In this document: positions 1 through 8,555 of the stretch, one piece after another
Numbering within the stretch: position 1 is the stretch's first letter
Layout: each line of letters begins with the position of its first letter
Origin: JANTGF01 sp963750735
GTDB lineage: Bacteria; Bacteroidota; Bacteroidia; Bacteroidales; VadinHA17
Assembly (NCBI GenBank): GCA_963750735.1
Contig: CAVVRY010000018.1
Coordinates: 1 to 64,000, forward strand
Reading direction: 5' to 3'
Length of the DNA: 64,000 nucleotides
Made by a program: the position numbers and the translations under genes
The notes under the pieces: model-generated
Databases searched by the model: none
Told to the model about the DNA's origin: nothing
Seen by the model: the letters and a program-made list of their open reading frames with translations, nothing else

Positions 1-341
1 TTGTTCTGAGAATTAGAATTATATATATCAGCACGAACATCACTAATATTCGTGCTCCCTTTCGTCAGTTCATCCTTTTCAAAACCTTGACCAATAAAAA
101 AATTGTATACTTCATCATTTTGCTTTTCAATATTAATTTTTAGAGAGTTGAGATCATTTGCAGTGAGTGTAATATTTATTGGCCAAACCGCTAGATCAGC
201 ATTTACTTCACGTTCAGAAAGACCTTTTACTTGAACAAATCTGTCATACTTTTTGCCAATTTTATGCATGTTCCCGATAAAAAATCCTGCCATTACAATG
301 GAAGCACACAATATTAAGGTTTTAAACCAATCAATTTTCAT
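1..341 (-). CDS. SIMPL (DUF541) domain protein, partial
   Basis: Translating back from the ATG at 339-341 gives an N-terminal hydrophobic segment (WFKTLILCASIVMAGFFIG), then VQVKGLSEREVNADLAVWPI. This matches the start of SIMPL/DUF541 proteins, where V.GxxExxVxAD.A.W begins the domain. The gene runs off the left edge, so about 113 codons are visible and the C-terminus is missing. The N-terminal helix suggests a periplasmic, membrane-anchored protein. The molecular role of the family is poorly defined. It is divergent from nothing visible; the next gene downstream in coordinates is on the same strand 277 bp away. Confidence 0.72.
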   Translation of the reverse strand, partial: MKIDWFKTLILCASIVMAGFFIGNMHKIGKKYDRFVQVKGLSEREVNADLAVWPINITLTANDLNSLKINIEKQNDEVYNFFIGQGFEKDELTKGSTNISDVRADIYNSNSQN

Positions 342-618
342 AATCTTAATTTTAAATTGTTTACACTGCCGGTTTGTTTATTGCCCATAACTTGTTTATA
401 TAGTCAACTTTGCATGCTAAAGTTACCGAATATATCAAATATTGGTATGTATTGTGTAATATTTCCCTTATTTAATTACACTTTATCTCTTTCATTTGAG
501 CATTCACAGGACACTTTTCTTCATTAATTCACAAAAATTATAGCTCCTTCTGGATTTTGCAATATAAACCCAATTGGAACAACTTTGAAACCACTCTGAA
601 ACCAATTGAAACACTTTT

Positions 619-1659
619 TCAAAACTTATTTATTACCATCACACCTGTTTCAGTAAAAGAATTCATATCTGGCAATGCCTGTAATGATTCTTCGAGACTT
701 ATGGTTTTTCCAATGAGCTTTTCAGGTTTTAATTTTCCGGTCCTGATCATTTCAATCATTGGACCATATTCATAGGCCTGCATTCCATGACTGCCAATTA
801 TTTCTGTTTCATTGGCAATTACTGTATGCATTGGAACAGGAGGATTCAAATCATCAGCAAGCATCAATCCAATCTGAATATGCTTTCCTCTTTTTCTCAG
901 GTTTCCGATTGAGTTATAACATGTTTCACGACTTCCCAAGGCGTCAACGGAAATGTGAGCTCCACCTTTTGAGAGATCTTTTACTGCAGTTATTACATCA
1001 TTTATCTCTTTGGAGTTAACAACTGCGTGGGCCCCAATAGACCTTGCAAAATCAAGTTTTTCATCATCAATATCAATGGCAATCACATTGGCGCCCATGG
1101 CATTTGCAATCATAATAGCTGAAAGTCCAACACCACCACATCCATGCACTGCCACCCATTGTCCACCAGTTACTTTACCTTGTGCTACCAATCCACGGAA
1201 GGAGGTAATAAACCTGCAACCAAGGCTGGCAGCCGTAACGAAATCAATTTCTTCTGGCAACTGTACCAGATTTATATCTGCTCGGTCAATTGCAACATAT
1301 TCAGCAAAGGAACCCCAGTGTGTAAATCCGGGTTGAAACTGATGATCACATATTTGATGATTTCCTGAGCTACACTGAGGGCAGGAACCACATCCACAAA
1401 CAAAGGGTAGAGTTACCCGATCGCCTTTATGCCAATGTATTACTTCACTACCCACTTCTTCTACAATACCTGCCAGTTCATGACCTGGAACATGAGGTAA
1501 TACTATGTCTGGATCATGTCCCATCCAGCCATGCCAATCGCTTCTACAAAGACCGGTTGCCTGAACTTTTATTACTACACCATGTTTTTGTGGCTTTGGA
1601 TCAGGAACATTTTGTACACTGATTGATTTGCCAAACTCTTCATAGACTGCTGCTCTCAT
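619..1659 (-). CDS. Zinc-dependent alcohol dehydrogenase
   Basis: A 346-residue medium-chain dehydrogenase/reductase that should oxidise an alcohol or reduce an aldehyde with NAD(P). Catalytic zinc ligands fit C38 (GLCRSDWHG), H60-E61 (GHEL) and C148. A complete structural zinc lobe is present at C90, C93, C96 and C104. The Rossmann nucleotide loop is GCGGVG near residue 173. An acidic residue follows strand beta2 (AIDIDDEK), which suggests NAD rather than NADP. The start ATG is at 1659. It lies 15 bp from the fucosidase gene on the same strand and may be co-transcribed with it. The substrate cannot be read from the sequence. Confidence 0.88.
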   Translation of the reverse strand: MRAAVYEEFGKSISVQNVPDPKPQKHGVVIKVQATGLCRSDWHGWMGHDPDIVLPHVPGHELAGIVEEVGSEVIHWHKGDRVTLPFVCGCGSCPQCSSGNHQICDHQFQPGFTHWGSFAEYVAIDRADINLVQLPEEIDFVTAASLGCRFITSFRGLVAQGKVTGGQWVAVHGCGGVGLSAIMIANAMGANVIAIDIDDEKLDFARSIGAHAVVNSKEINDVITAVKDLSKGGAHISVDALGSRETCYNSIGNLRKRGKHIQIGLMLADDLNPPVPMHTVIANETEIIGSHGMQAYEYGPMIEMIRTGKLKPEKLIGKTISLEESLQALPDMNSFTETGVMVINKF

Positions 1660-1673
1660 AGCTAATATTTATT

Positions 1674-3101
1674 CTATTTGACATTTAATTTTATTTGAAA
1701 TACATAAGCATATTTACCCTTAAATGTTCCAGGAGAAACAAGTGGAGGAGTTATGGATACTTTCCCGTTCATTACCTTCCAATCAATATTCTTTTCGTAT
1801 CCAAAAAGATTTATATCCTCAACTGAATCTGAGATACCAGTAATTTCGAGATTGTTACCAGGCCATTCAGTACAAAGTACAAATATATTACCGTCTTTCT
1901 GGGTAAAATAGATGTTTTGTTGTTGATTTTCTGATGAGGGTCCCCTTGGGTGAGTTCCATAAATAGCCTCCCCGTTCAGGTCAAGCCATTCACCAATATC
2001 TAATAATCTCTCTTGCATTATCACCGGGATTCTTCCATCTGCTGTGGGCCCAACATTTAGCAAAAGATTACCCCCACGACTCACAATTTCTATTAATTCA
2101 TGGATTAATTGTTTCGAGCTGTTGTAAATTTCAATGTCCTCGGCCCTGTTATATCCATAAGATACACCCATACCACGGCTTTCTTCCCAGGGATGACTTG
2201 AACCCATTCCTTCAGCATCCTCATATTCACTTGAAAAATAATCTCCATGTTTACCGGGCATGTCTTTGCCAAATCGGTCATTAACAACCACCTCTTCTTT
2301 ATTTGGAGCTTCATTGTAAAGCCAGGATAGAAAATCAATAGTTTTCCATTCTTCGCTGCTTTTGTCCCACTCTCCGGCATCGGAAAAGATCAATGAGGGT
2401 TCATACTTCTCAACCAGTTCTTTCAGTTGAGGAATCATGTGTTTATCAATGTAATCCTCCTTAGGGATAGAATATTTCTCAACCAGGTACTCAGGAATAA
2501 AATAGCCGGTATTGGTACGATGGGTTTTGTTCGTTTCCCATTCAATAATAGAATAATACAGGCCCATTTTCAGACCTTTATTGCGAACAGCTGTTGTTAA
2601 CTCTCCGACTAAATCTCGCTTTGGTCCAACATCATTGCTGTTCCAATCCTTTTTATATGGGCTATTGGTAGGCCACAGACAATATCCATCGTGATGTTTA
2701 CTGGTTAGAACCACATATTTCGCCCCTGACCGTTTAAATAGCTCAGCCCAATAATCCGGATTCCACAATTCAGCCTTGAAAAGGGGTCCAAAATCTCTAT
2801 ACTCAAAATCTTTTCCATAGTTTTTATTGTGGAAATCAGCCCCACCCTGAACAGTATCAAACATAACCCTGGCATAATACCACTCAGCGTAAGAGGCATA
2901 TCTGCCGGGAACTACTTTCCTCCATGCCGGGACTGAATAAACACCCCAGTGTATGAAAATTCCGAATTTCGCATCCTGGAACCATCCTGGGATTGGTCGG
3001 GAATCCAGCGAACGCCAATCTGGCTTATATTTTGTTTCTTGAGAATATCCTGAAACAACAAAAGAGAAGATAAAAAGGGCAGAAAAAAAGTACTTAATCA
3101 T
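1674..3101 (-). CDS. GH29 alpha-L-fucosidase, secreted
   Basis: A glycoside hydrolase family 29 protein that removes terminal fucose from glycans. KFGIFIHWGVYSVPAW near the N-terminus is the family signature, followed by VLTSKHHDGYCLWP. The likely nucleophile Asp is in LIFSDAGEWD. The C-terminal part looks like the usual beta-sandwich. I place the start at the ATG at 3101 rather than 3137, because it directly precedes a clear signal peptide (MIKYFFSALFIFSFVVSGYSQ). The protein should therefore be exported to the periplasm or surface. No SusC/SusD pair or other glycan genes are nearby, so this is a stand-alone enzyme rather than part of a visible polysaccharide locus. Confidence 0.88.
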   Translation of the reverse strand: MIKYFFSALFIFSFVVSGYSQETKYKPDWRSLDSRPIPGWFQDAKFGIFIHWGVYSVPAWRKVVPGRYASYAEWYYARVMFDTVQGGADFHNKNYGKDFEYRDFGPLFKAELWNPDYWAELFKRSGAKYVVLTSKHHDGYCLWPTNSPYKKDWNSNDVGPKRDLVGELTTAVRNKGLKMGLYYSIIEWETNKTHRTNTGYFIPEYLVEKYSIPKEDYIDKHMIPQLKELVEKYEPSLIFSDAGEWDKSSEEWKTIDFLSWLYNEAPNKEEVVVNDRFGKDMPGKHGDYFSSEYEDAEGMGSSHPWEESRGMGVSYGYNRAEDIEIYNSSKQLIHELIEIVSRGGNLLLNVGPTADGRIPVIMQERLLDIGEWLDLNGEAIYGTHPRGPSSENQQQNIYFTQKDGNIFVLCTEWPGNNLEITGISDSVEDINLFGYEKNIDWKVMNGKVSITPPLVSPGTFKGKYAYVFQIKLNVK

Positions 3102-3314
3102 AGATATTGATTTTGGGGATTCATCAACTAAACACAAAGTTAAAATAAATCAGTTGTAGCAGTTAAAAATACCCGAATGAATATTATATCTGAATTGTAC
3201 TTTTGAATCTAATTGAAAATGAAGCTGTAACTCTTTTGTGATGATTTTTATTCGGCTGTGTATAACAGTATGTTGTTGAGATTTTTTTCTTTTTTTTATT
3301 CAAATTAAAATTTC

Positions 3315-3322
3315 TACTTTTG
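3315..3322 (+). promoter_or_regulatory. Possible Bacteroidota -7 element (TACTTTTG)
   Basis: TACTTTTG matches the Bacteroidota -7 consensus TAnnTTTG and lies about 30 bp upstream of the DUF177 gene that opens the rpmF-plsX-fabH operon. I see no convincing TTTG -33 partner at the usual spacing, so only half of the promoter is supported. Confidence 0.3.
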
Positions 3323-3350
3323 CACGGCATTTTTTTGTGGTACCGTGGAT

Positions 3351-3875
3351 ATGTTGACAAAATATGACATTCCCTTTCTTGGATTAAAAGAAGGGGAGCA
3401 TGAATTTGAGTTTCATGCAGACGGGGAGTTCTTTGAGAGTTTTGAAACATCTGAAGTCAGGGAGGGCAAAATAAAAATTACTGTTTTAGTTGAAAAAAGT
3501 ATTCGGCTAATGGTTTTTAACTTTGTTATTCAGGGCGATGTGGCAATGATGTGTGACAGATGCCTGGATGATTTTGGTTTAGCTGTTGATTTCAAAGGAA
3601 GTTTATTTCTGAAGTATGGAGAAGTAAATGATGAAGCACCGGATGATGTAGTTTATCTTAATGAAAACGATCATACCTTTAATATAGCACATTATATATT
3701 TGAATCTGTTCATCTTAGCCTTCCTTATAAGCGTATTCATCCGAATGATGAAAATGGGAATGGTACCTGCAATGTGAAGATGTTAAAAATGCTTGAGGAA
3801 TTATCCGTTCAAAATACCAACCACGAAAATTATGATTCCAGATGGGATCAGTTGAAAAATATTACAAATAAGTAG
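3351..3875 (+). CDS. DUF177 (YceD-like) protein
   Basis: A DUF177/YceD family protein encoded directly before ribosomal protein L32, the family's conserved position. Bacterial YceD homologues are linked to 23S rRNA metabolism or L32 expression. The N-terminus MLTKYDIPFLGLKEGEHEF is the usual family start, so I prefer the ATG at 3351 over the GTG at 3345. The core has the two-cysteine MCDRCLDDF motif near residue 76 and an acidic mid-region (EVNDEAPDDVVYL). It is followed 18 bp later by rpmF. It is the first gene of the rpmF-plsX-fabH operon. Confidence 0.85.
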   Translation: MLTKYDIPFLGLKEGEHEFEFHADGEFFESFETSEVREGKIKITVLVEKSIRLMVFNFVIQGDVAMMCDRCLDDFGLAVDFKGSLFLKYGEVNDEAPDDVVYLNENDHTFNIAHYIFESVHLSLPYKRIHPNDENGNGTCNVKMLKMLEELSVQNTNHENYDSRWDQLKNITNK

Positions 3876-3893
3876 AATTTTAAATTTTATATT

Positions 3894-4079
3894 ATGGCAC
3901 ATCCGAAAAGAAAAATCTCTAAGCAGAGAAGAGACAAACGGAGAACTCATTATAAAGCCACCTTGCCTACGGTTGCTGCTTGTTCAAATTGTGGAGCAAG
4001 TGTGCAATATCACAGAGTGTGTCCTGAATGTGGATACTACAGGGGAAAATTAGCTATTGAGAAAGAAATTGCTTCTTAA
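3894..4079 (+). CDS. rpmF: 50S ribosomal protein L32
   Basis: A 61-residue L32, a small structural protein of the large ribosomal subunit. MAHPKRKISKQRRDKRRTH is the highly conserved basic N-terminus. Two zinc-ribbon knuckles, CSNC and CPEC, are intact, so this is the zinc-binding (C+) form of the protein. It lies between DUF177 and plsX, 21 bp before plsX, as in many bacteria. Confidence 0.97.
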   Translation: MAHPKRKISKQRRDKRRTHYKATLPTVAACSNCGASVQYHRVCPECGYYRGKLAIEKEIAS

Positions 4080-4100
4080 AGCTTTTCATCTTAATTAATT

Positions 4101-5042
4101 ATGAAAGTAGGATTGGATGTAATGGGTGGCGATTTTGCCCCCGAAGCAACAATTTTAGGTGCTATTCAGGCAAAAATTGAATTGCACCCAGAGGATGAAC
4201 TGATTTTAATTGGCGATAAAGATAAGATTGAGGAGATCCTTACCCGGGAAAATGCAGATGTTTCCCAATTTACCATTTTACATACTCCTGAGGTTATTGA
4301 AATGGGGGATCATCCTGCCAAAGCATTTTCAAAAAAATCCAATTCAAGTATTTCGGTTGGTTTTGGCTTGCTTAAGAAAGGAAAAATAGATGGTTTTGCC
4401 AGTGCAGGGAATACCGGAGCTATGCTCGTTGGCGTACATTATGCCATTAAAACTATTCCGGGGATTATTCGACCTGCGATAGCTACGTTTATTCCAACAG
4501 AATCTGATATTCCTACTTTGATTCTTGATGTAGGCCTAAACCCGGATAGTAAACCTGATGTATTATATCAATACGGGATACTCGGATCGGTTTATGCAAA
4601 AGGGGTTTGGGGAATAGAAAACCCAAGGGTAGCACTAATAAATATCGGCTCAGAAGAATCAAAAGGAAATCTGGCAGTTCGTTCTGCTTATGAAATGATG
4701 GCTGGCTCTGAACATTTCAATTTTGTTGGTAATTTTGAAGGCAATGATTTGTTTAGCAATGAAAAAGCAGATGTAATAGTTTGCGATGGTTTTGTTGGAA
4801 ATGTCATTCTTAAAGAGGGCGAAGCATTTTATAAGCTTATTCGAAAAAGAGGAATTAAGGATGAATATTTTGAGAGATTTAATTTTGAGAACTTTGGAGG
4901 AAGTCCAATCCTGGGTGCCTCATCAGTTGTCGTAATTGGCCATGGAATATCCAATGCAAAAGCTATTAAAAATATGATTTTGCATACCAGGGATATGGTT
5001 GAAGCAGGGTTGGCAGATAAAATATCATTAGCATTAACTTAG
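4101..5042 (+). CDS. plsX: Phosphate acyltransferase PlsX
   Basis: PlsX converts acyl-ACP and phosphate to acyl-phosphate at the membrane surface, the first step of phospholipid synthesis in most bacteria. The 313-residue length is normal. Recognisable family segments are MKVGLDVMGGDFAP at the start, SAGNTGAMLV in the middle, and VCDGFVGNVILKEGE and GASSVVVIGHG in the C-terminal half. The stop codon directly abuts the fabH ATG with no gap, so the two genes are probably translationally coupled. Confidence 0.96.
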   Translation: MKVGLDVMGGDFAPEATILGAIQAKIELHPEDELILIGDKDKIEEILTRENADVSQFTILHTPEVIEMGDHPAKAFSKKSNSSISVGFGLLKKGKIDGFASAGNTGAMLVGVHYAIKTIPGIIRPAIATFIPTESDIPTLILDVGLNPDSKPDVLYQYGILGSVYAKGVWGIENPRVALINIGSEESKGNLAVRSAYEMMAGSEHFNFVGNFEGNDLFSNEKADVIVCDGFVGNVILKEGEAFYKLIRKRGIKDEYFERFNFENFGGSPILGASSVVVIGHGISNAKAIKNMILHTRDMVEAGLADKISLALT

Positions 5043-6044
5043 ATGGATAAAATAAAAGTTGCTATAACAGGTATTCATGCCTGGGTTCCTGAATATCGGC
5101 TTACCAATGATGAATTGGCAACTATGGTCGACACTTCAGACGAATGGATAATGCAACGCATAGGAATTAGGGAAAGGCGAATTCTGAAGGGAAAGAACAT
5201 GGGTTCCTCATTTATGGGTGCAAAAGCGGTTGAAGGATTGCTTAAAAAAACCGGCACTTCTCCCGATGAAGTTGACTTGATTATAGGCACAGGCGTTACT
5301 CCTGATATGCTCTTTCCGGCAAACGCAAACATAATTGCTGACCTTGTTGGAATTAAAAATGCCTTTGGATATGATATAAATGCAGCCTGTTCAGGCTTTC
5401 TTTATACCTTGCAAACAGCAGCTATGTATGTTGAGTCAGGGCGTTATAAAAAAGTTGTTGTTGTTGGGACAGATAAGATGTCTGCAATAACGGATTATAC
5501 CGATCGTACAACTTGTCCGCTTTTTGGTGATGCCGCCGCTGCCGTTCTTATTGAGCCAACCACTGAGGATGTTGGAATAATCGATCATATATTTGGAGTT
5601 GACGGCTCAGGCAGGCATTATTTACATATGAAAGCCGGTGGATCAGCCAAACCTGCATCTTATGAAACCATTGATGCCAGGGAGCATTTTATATACCAGG
5701 AAGGGCAGGCCGTTTTCAAATTTGCGGTTACCAAAATGGCTGATGTTTCAGTAGAGATGATGAAGAAACACAATCTTACTCCCGATGACCTGGCATACCT
5801 TGTACCACATCAGGCCAATATGAGAATAATTGAAGCCACTGCCAGACGCATGGGACTTGATAAGAAAAAGGTAATGATAAATATTGAGAGGTATGGCAAT
5901 ACCACTACAGCTACTATACCTTTATGCCTTTGGGAATGGGAAGATAAATTGAGGAAAGGAGACAATATAATTCTTGCTGCTTTTGGTGGCGGTTTTACCT
6001 GGGGCTCAATGTACCTTAAATGGGCCTATGACGGGAAATCTTAG
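5043..6044 (+). CDS. fabH: 3-oxoacyl-ACP synthase III (FabH)
   Basis: FabH condenses acetyl-CoA (or a branched acyl-CoA) with malonyl-ACP to start fatty-acid elongation. The catalytic triad is complete: C116 in NAACSGFLY, H256 in LVPHQANMRI and N286 in ERYGNTTTA. The C-terminal GGGFTWGSMYLKW is typical. It begins on the base after the plsX stop. Placed after plsX, it completes a lipid-initiation operon. A 139 bp gap without a visible gene separates it from bactofilin. Confidence 0.97.
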   Translation: MDKIKVAITGIHAWVPEYRLTNDELATMVDTSDEWIMQRIGIRERRILKGKNMGSSFMGAKAVEGLLKKTGTSPDEVDLIIGTGVTPDMLFPANANIIADLVGIKNAFGYDINAACSGFLYTLQTAAMYVESGRYKKVVVVGTDKMSAITDYTDRTTCPLFGDAAAAVLIEPTTEDVGIIDHIFGVDGSGRHYLHMKAGGSAKPASYETIDAREHFIYQEGQAVFKFAVTKMADVSVEMMKKHNLTPDDLAYLVPHQANMRIIEATARRMGLDKKKVMINIERYGNTTTATIPLCLWEWEDKLRKGDNIILAAFGGGFTWGSMYLKWAYDGKS

Positions 6045-6183
6045 GCATTAAATTGAGATAAATATCTGAATTTATATTAGGGAGTTATTTTTTTTGCTAA
6101 TTTGGCAACAAAGATTTTAAAATCACGTATATTACTTTGTCCTTTAAGTAAGTATGTAATCAAAAAAATACAACAAATTAGTT

Positions 6184-6603
6184 ATGGCAAAAAATAGTGA
6201 ATTCACGAGTAATGTTATTAACCTGATTGGTACCGGAACAGAAATAAAAGGAAATGTTAAATCAAGCGGGGATATCAGAATTGATGGCTTTCTCAATGGT
6301 AATCTAAACACAAAAGGTAAACTGGTAATTGGTGAATCAGGGAGAGTAAAGGGAGAAGTGTTTTGTAAAAGTTCCGATATTGAAGGTACCATTGAAGGGA
6401 AGGTTAATGTGGCAGAATTATTAACATTAAAAACTTCCGCTAGAGTGAATGGTGATATTAAAACGGGAAGACTTGCTATTGAACCCGGTTCTGCGTTTAC
6501 AGGTAATTGCATAATGACGGATGGTACAGAAAGTCCAAAATCAGGAAAGTCGTTCGAAGAACCAACCAAGGAAACAACCACTCCACAAACACCAGCTAAA
6601 TAA
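6184..6603 (+). CDS. Bactofilin (polymer-forming cytoskeletal protein)
   Basis: A 139-residue bactofilin. The central part (roughly residues 10-110) is the right-handed beta-helix domain, visible as repeats such as IKGNVKSSGDIRIDGFLNGN and GRVKGEVFCKSSDIEGTIEG. Bactofilins polymerise without nucleotides into membrane-associated filaments involved in cell shape or protein localisation. The C-terminal tail is Pro/Thr/Lys-rich and probably disordered. The gene lies next to the ATP synthase operon, and its last 83 bases overlap the most plausible start of the AtpZ-like gene. That overlap suggests coupling. Confidence 0.9.
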   Translation: MAKNSEFTSNVINLIGTGTEIKGNVKSSGDIRIDGFLNGNLNTKGKLVIGESGRVKGEVFCKSSDIEGTIEGKVNVAELLTLKTSARVNGDIKTGRLAIEPGSAFTGNCIMTDGTESPKSGKSFEEPTKETTTPQTPAK

Positions 6604-6784
6604 TTATGCGAAGTACTCCGGAATGGTTTTCCAAATGGGAATAATCATTTTTGCCGGAGTTTTCGGAGGGATGAAGCTGGATGAAAAAGTGAAATGGGAA
6701 TTCCCTCTTTTTACCCTTGTCCTCTCAGTTTTTAGTGTTGCAGCAGCACTATATGTTGTTTTAAAAGATTTTCTAAAAAAATAA
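6521..6784 (+). CDS. AtpZ/AtpI-family F0 accessory protein
   Basis: A small membrane protein of the AtpZ/AtpI family that begins bacterial atp operons. These proteins are implicated in F0 assembly or Mg2+/Ca2+ transport. NNYAKYSGMVFQMG followed by GVFGGMKLDEK and a second helix is the family pattern, giving two transmembrane segments. The conserved part starts near residue 27. The ATG at 6521 gives the short basic leader usual for the family but overlaps the bactofilin gene by 83 bp. An internal ATG at 6623 would cut into the domain. The stop overlaps the next ATG (TAATG-type). Confidence 0.78.
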   Translation: MVQKVQNQESRSKNQPRKQPLHKHQLNNYAKYSGMVFQMGIIIFAGVFGGMKLDEKVKWEFPLFTLVLSVFSVAAALYVVLKDFLKK

Positions 6785-7170
6785 TGAGAGTATCCTTACA
6801 AGTAAAATATGCTGCTTACCTTTCTCTGATAACTCTTGTATTCTTATTTGCTGGTTTAATCCTGATCCCGACAATTATTTCCGGGATATCATTGAATCAA
6901 TTTCTACTTACACTGGGCTTCTATTTTATAGTGAATCAGGTTGTTTTGTACCTTTTCTATAAAGGAAAAAAGAAAGATCCCAAAAAATCTGTTCTGTATA
7001 CGTTCTCAGCTGTTTCAGCAAAATTTTTATTTTATCTGCTATTTATTGTGATATATTATCTGGTCACAAAAAATCTTTCAACAGCCTATTTAATTGTATT
7101 TTTTATTCTATATTTAGCCTTCACTTTATTCACGGTGCTTATAATAGTTAAAGCGCTTAAAACAAACTAG
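6784..7170 (+). CDS. Four-helix membrane protein in the atp operon
   Basis: A 128-residue hydrophobic protein with four predicted transmembrane helices and a short Lys-rich cytoplasmic loop (YKGKKKDPKKS). It overlaps the previous gene by one base and lies 18 bp before atpB, in the position of atpI. I recognise no catalytic motif. Its location suggests an accessory role in F0 assembly; that is inference from synteny rather than a domain match. Confidence 0.75.
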   Translation: MRVSLQVKYAAYLSLITLVFLFAGLILIPTIISGISLNQFLLTLGFYFIVNQVVLYLFYKGKKKDPKKSVLYTFSAVSAKFLFYLLFIVIYYLVTKNLSTAYLIVFFILYLAFTLFTVLIIVKALKTN

Positions 7171-7188
7171 TTATAATTATTTTTAGGT

Positions 7189-8235
7189 TTGAAAAAAGCA
7201 GGATTAAAGTTAATTTTAAGTCTTTTTTTATCCATACCTTTTATTGGGTTATTTGCATCGGAAGAAAAGCATGAAGAATCTTCAGAGGAGAAATTCAATG
7301 CGAGTGAGTTTATCTTAGGTCATATTGCCGACTCACATGAATTCCATATAGCTACGCTAAAAAATGGACATCATGTTACGCTTCCTCTACCAATCATTTT
7401 GTTCAGCAAAGAATCAGGCTTTCATTTTTTTATGTCCTCCAAATTTGCACATGGGCATGAGCACAATGGATTTGCATTGGATGAGGAAGGAGAACACAAA
7501 GGAAAGATAGTTGAGCACTTAGAAACTGGTGAGATCATACTCCCTCTTGATTTTTCAATCACGAAAAATGTGTTTTCGATGATGCTTTCAGCAATTGTCA
7601 TTTTGTGGCTATTTATCTCACTCGGTAACTCCTATCGCAAATCAGGTGTTTCAGAGCCAAAAGGAATTCAGGGATTTATTGAACCTCTTATCCTTTTTGT
7701 GCGTGATGACATCGCAATTGTTACAATTGGAAAGGATAAGTATGAAAAATTCATGCCTTATCTTCTTACCGCATTTTTCTTTATCTGGATCAATAACCTG
7801 ATTGGTATTATTCCATTTTTCCCATTTGGGTCTAATGTAACCGGAAATATTGCAGTTACCCTGGTTCTCGCAGTTTTTACATTTATCATTACACAGATAA
7901 ATGCAAAAAAGACCTATTGGAAACACATTATTGCGATGCCAGGTGTTCCCTTCTGGCTGTATCCGGTTATGATCCCAGTTGAAATTATTGGTGTATTTTC
8001 CAAGCCATTTGCACTTATGGTGCGGCTCTTTGCCAATATTTCTGCAGGGCATATCATTATACTTACACTTATATCACTGATATTTATATTTAAAACTATT
8101 CTTATTGCTCCGGCATCCATAATTTTTGTGTTGTTTATGGATGTTATAGAATTGTTGGTAGCCGTTTTGCAGGCTTATGTTTTTACTCTCTTGTCTGCAT
8201 TGTTTATTGGTTTAGCTGTACAGGAGGAGCATTAA
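7189..8235 (+). CDS. atpB: F0 ATP synthase subunit a
   Basis: Subunit a forms the proton half-channels facing the c-ring. The essential stator arginine is R279 in PFALMVRLFANISAGH. The C-terminal helices (ELLVAVLQAYVFTLLSALFIGLAVQ) are typical. At 348 residues it is long because of an N-terminal signal sequence and a His/Glu-rich extension (EEKHEESSEEK, FAHGHEHNG) seen in Bacteroidota a-subunits. Translation probably starts at the TTG at 7189, which directly precedes the signal peptide; no upstream ATG fits. Confidence 0.95.
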   Translation: MKKAGLKLILSLFLSIPFIGLFASEEKHEESSEEKFNASEFILGHIADSHEFHIATLKNGHHVTLPLPIILFSKESGFHFFMSSKFAHGHEHNGFALDEEGEHKGKIVEHLETGEIILPLDFSITKNVFSMMLSAIVILWLFISLGNSYRKSGVSEPKGIQGFIEPLILFVRDDIAIVTIGKDKYEKFMPYLLTAFFFIWINNLIGIIPFFPFGSNVTGNIAVTLVLAVFTFIITQINAKKTYWKHIIAMPGVPFWLYPVMIPVEIIGVFSKPFALMVRLFANISAGHIIILTLISLIFIFKTILIAPASIIFVLFMDVIELLVAVLQAYVFTLLSALFIGLAVQEEH

Positions 8236-8290
8236 TAGAAATGATAGTACATAGATTGATGCTATATTGTTTAATTAAAATTTCATTATT

Positions 8291-8494
8291 ATGACAGGAA
8301 CTGTTGCAGCAATAGGAGCAGGACTTGCAGTAATCGGAGCAGGTTTGGGAATTGGAAGAATTGGAGGTCAGGCAATGGATGCCATTGCAAGACAACCAGA
8401 GGCTTTTTCAATGATTCAAACAGCCATGATTATTTCTGCAGCTCTTATTGAAGGAGTGGCATTATTTGCCGTTGTTGTTGCATTAATTGCATAA
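8291..8494 (+). CDS. atpE: F0 ATP synthase subunit c
   Basis: A 67-residue c-subunit hairpin that builds the rotor ring. Helix 1 is glycine-rich (IGAGLAVIGAGLGIGRIGG), the polar loop is ARQPE, and the ion-carrying carboxylate is E54 in ALIEGVALF. The residue after it is Gly rather than Ser/Thr, and the position matching Gln32 of the sodium-type Ilyobacter c-subunit is Ile. The site therefore looks proton-type, not sodium-type. A strong hairpin with a T run follows the stop. Confidence 0.95.
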   Translation: MTGTVAAIGAGLAVIGAGLGIGRIGGQAMDAIARQPEAFSMIQTAMIISAALIEGVALFAVVVALIA

Positions 8495-8495
8495 G

Positions 8496-8535
8496 AACCG
8501 AAAGCCGCAACGGTTGGTTGCGGCACGGTTTTTTT
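8496..8535 (+). terminator. Intra-operon hairpin with T run between atpE and atpF
   Basis: The stop of atpE is followed by nested arms: AACCG/CGGTT (8496-8500 with 8526-8530) outside and a perfect 7 bp stem GCCGCAA/TTGCGGC (8504-8510 with 8518-8524) inside, then seven T. This has the form of an intrinsic terminator. Lying inside the operon, it may act as a partial terminator or mRNA 3' stabiliser that leaves more atpE message than downstream message. Confidence 0.75.
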
Positions 8536-8555
8536 AATTCAAAAAAATTAACATT

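Noticed and set aside
3184..3450. 88-codon minus-strand frame overlapping the DUF177 start
   Set aside because: Low-complexity Lys-rich product over a promoter region; no homology signs.
5075..5332. 85-codon open frame on the minus strand inside fabH
   Set aside because: It overlaps a certain gene entirely and has no family resemblance; antisense frames of this size are expected by chance.
8291..8494. Sodium-type c-ring
   Set aside because: The carboxylate is followed by Gly, not Ser/Thr, and the Gln32 position is Ile, so the sodium ligand set is absent.
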